A stretch of DNA of 64,000 nt from Amaurobius ferox. Its lineage: Eukaryota; Arthropoda; Arachnida; Araneae; Amaurobiidae. Every line of letters starts with the position of its first letter. Position 1 is the stretch's first letter. The DNA lies in contig OX578155.1 in the NCBI GenBank assembly GCA_951213105.1, positions 32,397,984 to 32,461,983 on the forward strand, given 5' to 3'. Below the pieces are notes generated by a model, which made no database searches, was not told the DNA's origin, and saw only the letters and a list, made by a program, of their open reading frames with translations. The position numbers and the translations under genes are program-made. Positions 60,144 through 64,000 of this stretch are shown one piece after another.

Positions 60144-63100
60144 ATATGCTTTAATAATAGACGAATAATTATTTCTTAGTAATGGGCTGATATTTTACAG
60201 GAGACCAACTGATTTTATTTGGGGCTCTAACCATTCGCTCGGCTGGCGCCGTCAAACGAGACAGGAACAAATGTGCCTCAAGTCGACACACCCAAGAGCA
60301 CTTATCAGGTTTAACTGGCAACTATGGCATGGGAGTTCTGAAAAGTGCACCACTTCGGGTACTGCCCATTTGCTAGGACCTATTATTTGTCAGAAACAGA
60401 GGGTGCTGGCTCCCTGCACAAACCTGTGCCGCAGGCTCGATAATATTCCTTTGGTGACATCATCCGGACATAGGTTGAGTCAGTATCCATTTCTCGGAAA
60501 CTGAGAGACTTTGGAAGTGAGCAGGGCCGAGATCGTGAGTGACCGCAGGTCCTCGTAAATTTTATAAATTCAAGGGTGGCAAATTTGATCAACTTGTGGG
60601 CCACGCAGCTGGCTGGGTGGAATAGATATTGTATTTACAATCTTCAGCCCTAAAGTTTATTTTTGCTACGCCTCCATGTCATGATAGTGATGCAGAGCTT
60701 GTGTTCAATCAGTTCAGATTTTCTACGAACTCTTTTTGCTTGGATAAGTTTGCTTTACAGGATTTTTCACGGGGATTGTCTTAACGGTCTTTACGGCTGT
60801 CTCAGCTAATGGATTCTCGCAGGTTTGACAACTCTCGAGGGAGAAGGAACTAGAGTATTCTTAGTTGAGGAATCTTCGTGTTCATTTGGTAAAGCAGAGG
60901 CTTGATTTTTTGGAATGGCGCATTTTCTGTGTTGATTGCCTTCCTCGCACGCCTTTAGTCTCTTGCTGAAGCAGTGAAGAGAGTTGTTCCCATCGGGAAC
61001 ACGGTAGATTGTACCATTGTCCTGTGGATTATCCGTAAGTTGTCAATTTTTCGGGTCCATTCTCGATTGTGTTTGGACGTTCACTCTGAGTTTGGTTGGG
61101 AGAGAGTTTTAACTTTCTCTCTTCATTCCTCTTTGCTCTCCTTCTTTAGGGACCTCCATCTGCGCCCCGGTCGAGATGCGTCCACTGTTTCAATATGACA
61201 ATCTGGAGTCCATTGAACACCGGTTAAGTGCCTTTGAAACACGACAACCCTGCATTCGTTGTAAGCGAGATTTTTACGAGCAACAAAAATGCATACCCTT
61301 CAACCTCGTTTTCAGCTGAGCTTCAGAAAGCAGGCAGGTGGTGTTGTTACGCAATTTATTAAGGATCTGTCGTCGACTCATGAAACAAAGACTCATCCGG
61401 AAGCATTACTTCAAGAAATTCCAAGTTCGGCTACAGATGAAGATGTATTGCTAATTTGCATAATTTCAAAACTAAGTCGAGTAATGGAAAATAATTTGTT
61501 AATTACCGTTTAAAACATCAAATTTTTAAAGTGTAGCCCGCTTAGTGACTTAAGAGCGTTAAATTAAATAAATTAACTCGTAATTGATAGAATTTATAGC
61601 CAGACGCTACCCAAAAATCTTAGGAACCAATTTAATGTAAATACCTTTTCATACCCGAGTCCTTAGAGCAATTTCGCTATGCACGTGTACTGGCTTTTTC
61701 AAACGCCCAATTAAAACCCAATTCTTGCAATAAAGATTAACTAATCTGCTGGCTCAAACTAATTAACGAAGGTAATACCGCAGGCAACCAAGATTTAGTC
61801 TGGATTAATCTAATTAATACGGATTAAGGAAGATTAATAAATGCATTCGCTGCAGCCATTTAAGCAGTGCAAGTCCAGGTCGCCAATTCAATGTGGAACT
61901 CATAAAATCGTATTTAAATTGGTAAATTCGTTCTAATTTATTACAGTACCGTAATTCACTTTAAAGTAAGGAAATAAAGATCTAATTTATAGATATAACA
62001 GGAATTCAAAGATTTTGTATCCAGAAGCAACATAAAATAAGTCGTGAAAGCAATTCAGCACCTCATCCTTTTCCTTATTAGTAGCAAAGTAATAACCGAT
62101 ATGTGATCCTAAGTATATACTACTTGCAATTAGTGAAATTTAAACAACATAAATTGTAAATACTTTGAGGATATTTAATAGTAAATAATCAATTGTGTGA
62201 ATTTACAGCAGAGGCTAGTGTATTGAAAAAATAACAAGATCCACCACCCCTTTCCTTTCTTTGTAAAGCAGCACTTAGAACTCCTCTATTGCCACTACTC
62301 ATCTTTCCTCTATTTGGAAAGCAGTACTCGTGCGTTTGTAGTGAGATTAATAAGATATAAATTAACTAGGAGACATTATACGACTATAAATAAATTAAAA
62401 TGGAGACTTTGCGTCATAATTGAAGTAATTTTGGTTCTTTGGAGATTCGAAAGAAATTGTATTCTTATAATGTCTGTCTGGAATAGGCGACGCCTCTCTC
62501 TACTTCTTCCCTGTTAGACTGGTTAATTAGCTTACACAGATAACTTTCGTCTTAATTATAGATTTTGAATTTATAGTAATATTCCCATCTAACTCCCTTG
62601 ATTTCCTCTACAATTCAAATTTGCAGTTATATGTCTAGTTTGAGAATTTCAAGTTAATTCCACTGTGTTCAATATCGTAAACCACACCTACTTCTGAATT
62701 TGTTACCGATAGATTCCGATTTGCGTGTAAACTCACGACATTTTAAGAGAATTTTTCATTAATTTCTCAATACTTAATTATAGGTTTTTAATTTAGAGTA
62801 CTATTCCCATCTAATTCTCTTGATTTCCACTGAAATCAACTTTGCAGTTATATGTCTAGTTTGAGATATTTCATGTTAATTCCACTGTGTGCAATATCGT
62901 AAACCACACCTACTTCAGAATATATTACCGACAGATTCCGATTTGCGGGTAAACTCAGGAAATTTTAAGATAAATTTTCATTAATTTCTCAATACTTATT
63001 ATAGATATTGAATTTATAGTACTATTCCCATCTAATTCCCTTGATTTCCTCTGAAATCAACTTTGCAGTTATATGTCTAGTTTGAGAATTTCATGTTAAT

Positions 63101-64000
63101 TCCACTGTGTGCAATATCGTAAACCACACCTTCTTCTGAATATATTCCCGACAGATTCCGATTTGCGTGTAAACCCAGGAAATTTTAGGATAATTTTTCA
63201 TTAATTCCAATTTCATTACTTCTAATATGGTGAAAATTTTATTATTGTGCGAGGAAAATTCTTTTGTTTAATAATGTGTCGGATTTAATGGGAACTGGTT
63301 CGATTCCAAGAATGGTTAATGATACTGTTGACATGGATGAGCAGACAAATGGGGGTCCACCCAAGTTGTGATTTGGGATCACCCAAATTAGAGAAGCCAA
63401 CAATATATTTGAGGAATCATTGAAGAATGGATCTGGGGATTTTATCGATAAAGTATTTCTTTCTAACTTATTAACAGTTAGAATTCAAATGTTTTAAAAA
63501 AGACCAGTTTTAAAGATTGAAAATAGAGTGCTCAAATGAACGAAAAAAAAAACTGTATTAAAATACACAGCTCACTTAGACTTTTGTTTTCCACATTTTC
63601 GCGGAGAAATAGAATAAAACCTTTGTTGGAAATTGTCCGTTAAAAATATGAATTTAATTTACTTGATACAATGTTTTCATATTTGAAAATTCTGTTTGCT
63701 ATTTAAGAATGTATAACTTATTGTTTATTTTGCATAAAATAAACGTAAATTTTACAAAAATTAATGAAATTCTAAATTGATTGTTAAGAATTACGCGTAA
63801 TTATTTTTAATATATAAATATTTATATAGAAATTGGAGCTTATTATATTAAATCAAATTAATGAATTTACATGGAGGATGTAAAACTCAATAAAACTTTG
63901 TTTTTACTTTTAAAAAAAGCGCAATTACTCAAGAAAATAAAAGTATCATCGTCTTGCATGAAACTTTACGGTTTCAATTATGAAGATTGCAAGAAAAAAG
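59985..64000. repeat. U1 array, unit 9 (incomplete, runs off the window)
   Basis: 4016 bp are visible. It combines the long allele at the first downstream indel (near 63490) with the short allele at the second (near 63970), a recombinant of the two arrangements in earlier units. The array therefore continues beyond 64000. Confidence 0.92.

Overview
The window is nuclear DNA from an animal, most likely an arthropod. It is AT-rich, has no continuous host protein-coding gene, and carries non-LTR, hAT and tRNA-derived SINE remnants. Its real genes are spliceosomal U1 snRNA genes with an insect-like Sm site and stem-loop IV. I cannot place it to order from sequence alone.

Left part (1-17247): a patchwork of mobile elements and repeats. 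It holds a small fold-back repeat (818-1066) and a degenerate non-LTR element that encodes only an ORF1/Gag-like protein (1557-4456, 13-bp target-site duplication). That element sits inside a block whose uninterrupted second copy lies at 13505-14396. Further right are a tRNA-derived SINE (7004-7304), dispersed and tandem repeats of unknown family (7710-13510) with two long perfect palindromes, a 64-bp truncated SINE tail, and a hAT transposon (14399-17247). The transposase of the hAT is broken by frameshifts, stops and a nested SINE (15924-16205).

Right part (17248-64000, running off the window): a tandem array. Each unit carries one U1 snRNA gene on the + strand, and nine genes are present, starting at 19242, 24657, 29492, 35823, 40653, 45487, 50321, 55155 and 59985. 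Units 4-9 are nearly identical, 4830 or 4834 bp long. Units 1-3 are diverged, with lengths of 5415, 4835 and 6331 bp. The longest, unit 3, contains a decayed minus-strand coding-like region (a pseudogene with a weak nanos-type zinc-finger resemblance). The other units carry different internal deletions of it. Unit 1 has a 926-bp fold-back transposon. The array begins exactly at the right terminus of the hAT element.

How it works together: each U1 gene has a PSE-like element at -60, an AT-rich TATA-like stretch near -28, and a 3'-box-like motif about 7 nt after the RNA, so each looks like an independent RNA polymerase II snRNA gene. The 5' splice-site-recognition end, Sm site and stem-loop IV are intact in copies 3-9. 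All nine copies share a G-to-C change in the normally near-invariant U1-70K-binding loop of stem-loop I, and the long-range helix H looks weak. This may therefore be a variant U1 family. Copies 1 and 2, at the array edge, have extra damaging changes. Linked variants are shuffled among units 4-9, which points to unequal exchange or gene conversion.
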